Origin: an uncultured Angelakisella sp.
Lineage (GTDB): Bacteria > Bacillota > Clostridia > Oscillospirales > Ruminococcaceae
DNA length: 5,557 bases
Direction: 5' to 3'
Assembly: GCA_947564495.1 (NCBI GenBank)
Contig: CANOCD010000097.1
Coordinates: 1-5,557, forward strand
Shown here in pieces: positions 5,390-5,557 of this stretch. Position 1 is the stretch's first letter. Each line of letters opens with the position of its first letter. The translations under genes were made by a program, and so were the position numbers. The notes beneath the pieces were generated by a model that worked only from the letters and a program-made list of their open reading frames with translations, ran no database searches and was not told the DNA's origin.

Positions 5390-5557
5390 TTACTTTGCAG
5401 GCTTTGCGTTCAAGAACATGATCATGCTGCGGCCCTCCAGCTTGGGGACCTTTTCCACGCTGCCAAATTCGGAGCAGGCCTCGGCGAACCGCTTCATGAT
5501 GTCCAGCCCCAGGTTGGAGTGGGCCATCTCCCGGCCCCGGAAGCGGATGGAGACCTT
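5390..5557 (-). CDS. infC: Translation initiation factor IF-3, C-terminal part
   Basis: IF-3 binds the 30S subunit, keeps it apart from 50S and checks start-codon/initiator-tRNA pairing. Only the last 55 codons are in the window; the N-terminal domain, linker and start lie beyond the right edge. The visible segment belongs to the C-terminal domain that binds 16S rRNA: KVSIRFRGREMAHSNLGLDI, then a helix with MKRFAEACSEFGSVEK, then PKLEGRSMIMFLN, and it ends in AKPAK before a TAA at 5392-5390. These blocks match the IF-3 family closely. It is the first gene of the infC-rpmI-rplT operon; any promoter or leader control is outside the window. Confidence 0.97.
   Translation of the reverse strand, partial: KVSIRFRGREMAHSNLGLDIMKRFAEACSEFGSVEKVPKLEGRSMIMFLNAKPAK

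Noticed and set aside
1..5557. Search for CRISPR repeats, tRNA/rRNA genes, insertion sequences, toxin-antitoxin pairs or a defence system
   Set aside because: None seen. Almost every base is accounted for by housekeeping genes and short intergenic signals.

Overview
The window is an ordinary, densely packed chromosomal housekeeping segment. It comes from a high-GC member of the Bacillota (Firmicutes), probably a clostridial gut-type lineage such as the Oscillospiraceae; that taxonomic guess is inference. The grounds are the gene order dprA-topA-trmFO (the classic Bacillota arrangement, as in Bacillus subtilis), the folate-dependent TrmFO, strong AGGAGG-type ribosome binding sites, and GC-rich third codon positions. 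All seven genes lie on the minus strand, so transcription runs from high to low coordinates. No gap between genes exceeds about 100 bases. There is no mobile element, CRISPR array, tRNA or rRNA.

Region by region, in transcription order: the C-terminal 55 codons of infC (initiation factor IF-3, cut by the right edge); rpmI (ribosomal protein L35); rplT (ribosomal protein L20, apparently about eight residues short at its N-terminus); a rho-independent terminator; a SpoU/TrmH-family RNA 2'-O-ribose methyltransferase with a GTG start; dprA (ssDNA-binding, RecA-loading protein); a 98-base gap holding an unusual imperfect hairpin; topA (DNA topoisomerase I); and the first 169 codons of trmFO (tRNA U54 methyltransferase, cut by the left edge), which overlaps the end of topA by 8 bases.

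The first block (infC-rpmI-rplT) is the universal IF3-L35-L20 translation operon, ending at the terminator. The second block (methyltransferase-dprA-topA-trmFO) joins RNA modification at both ends to DNA recombination and supercoiling in the middle. Its genes are close or overlapping, and there is almost no room for a promoter between the terminator and the methyltransferase ribosome binding site. The second block may therefore depend on terminator read-through or on a promoter inside rplT.

I found no convincing undescribed biological system. The points most worth a second look are the short L20 N-terminus, the dprA-topA intergenic hairpin, and the terminator/promoter arrangement after rplT. 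For topA, dprA and the methyltransferase, the longest possible reading frame is not the best start; ribosome binding sites and family alignment favour downstream starts.
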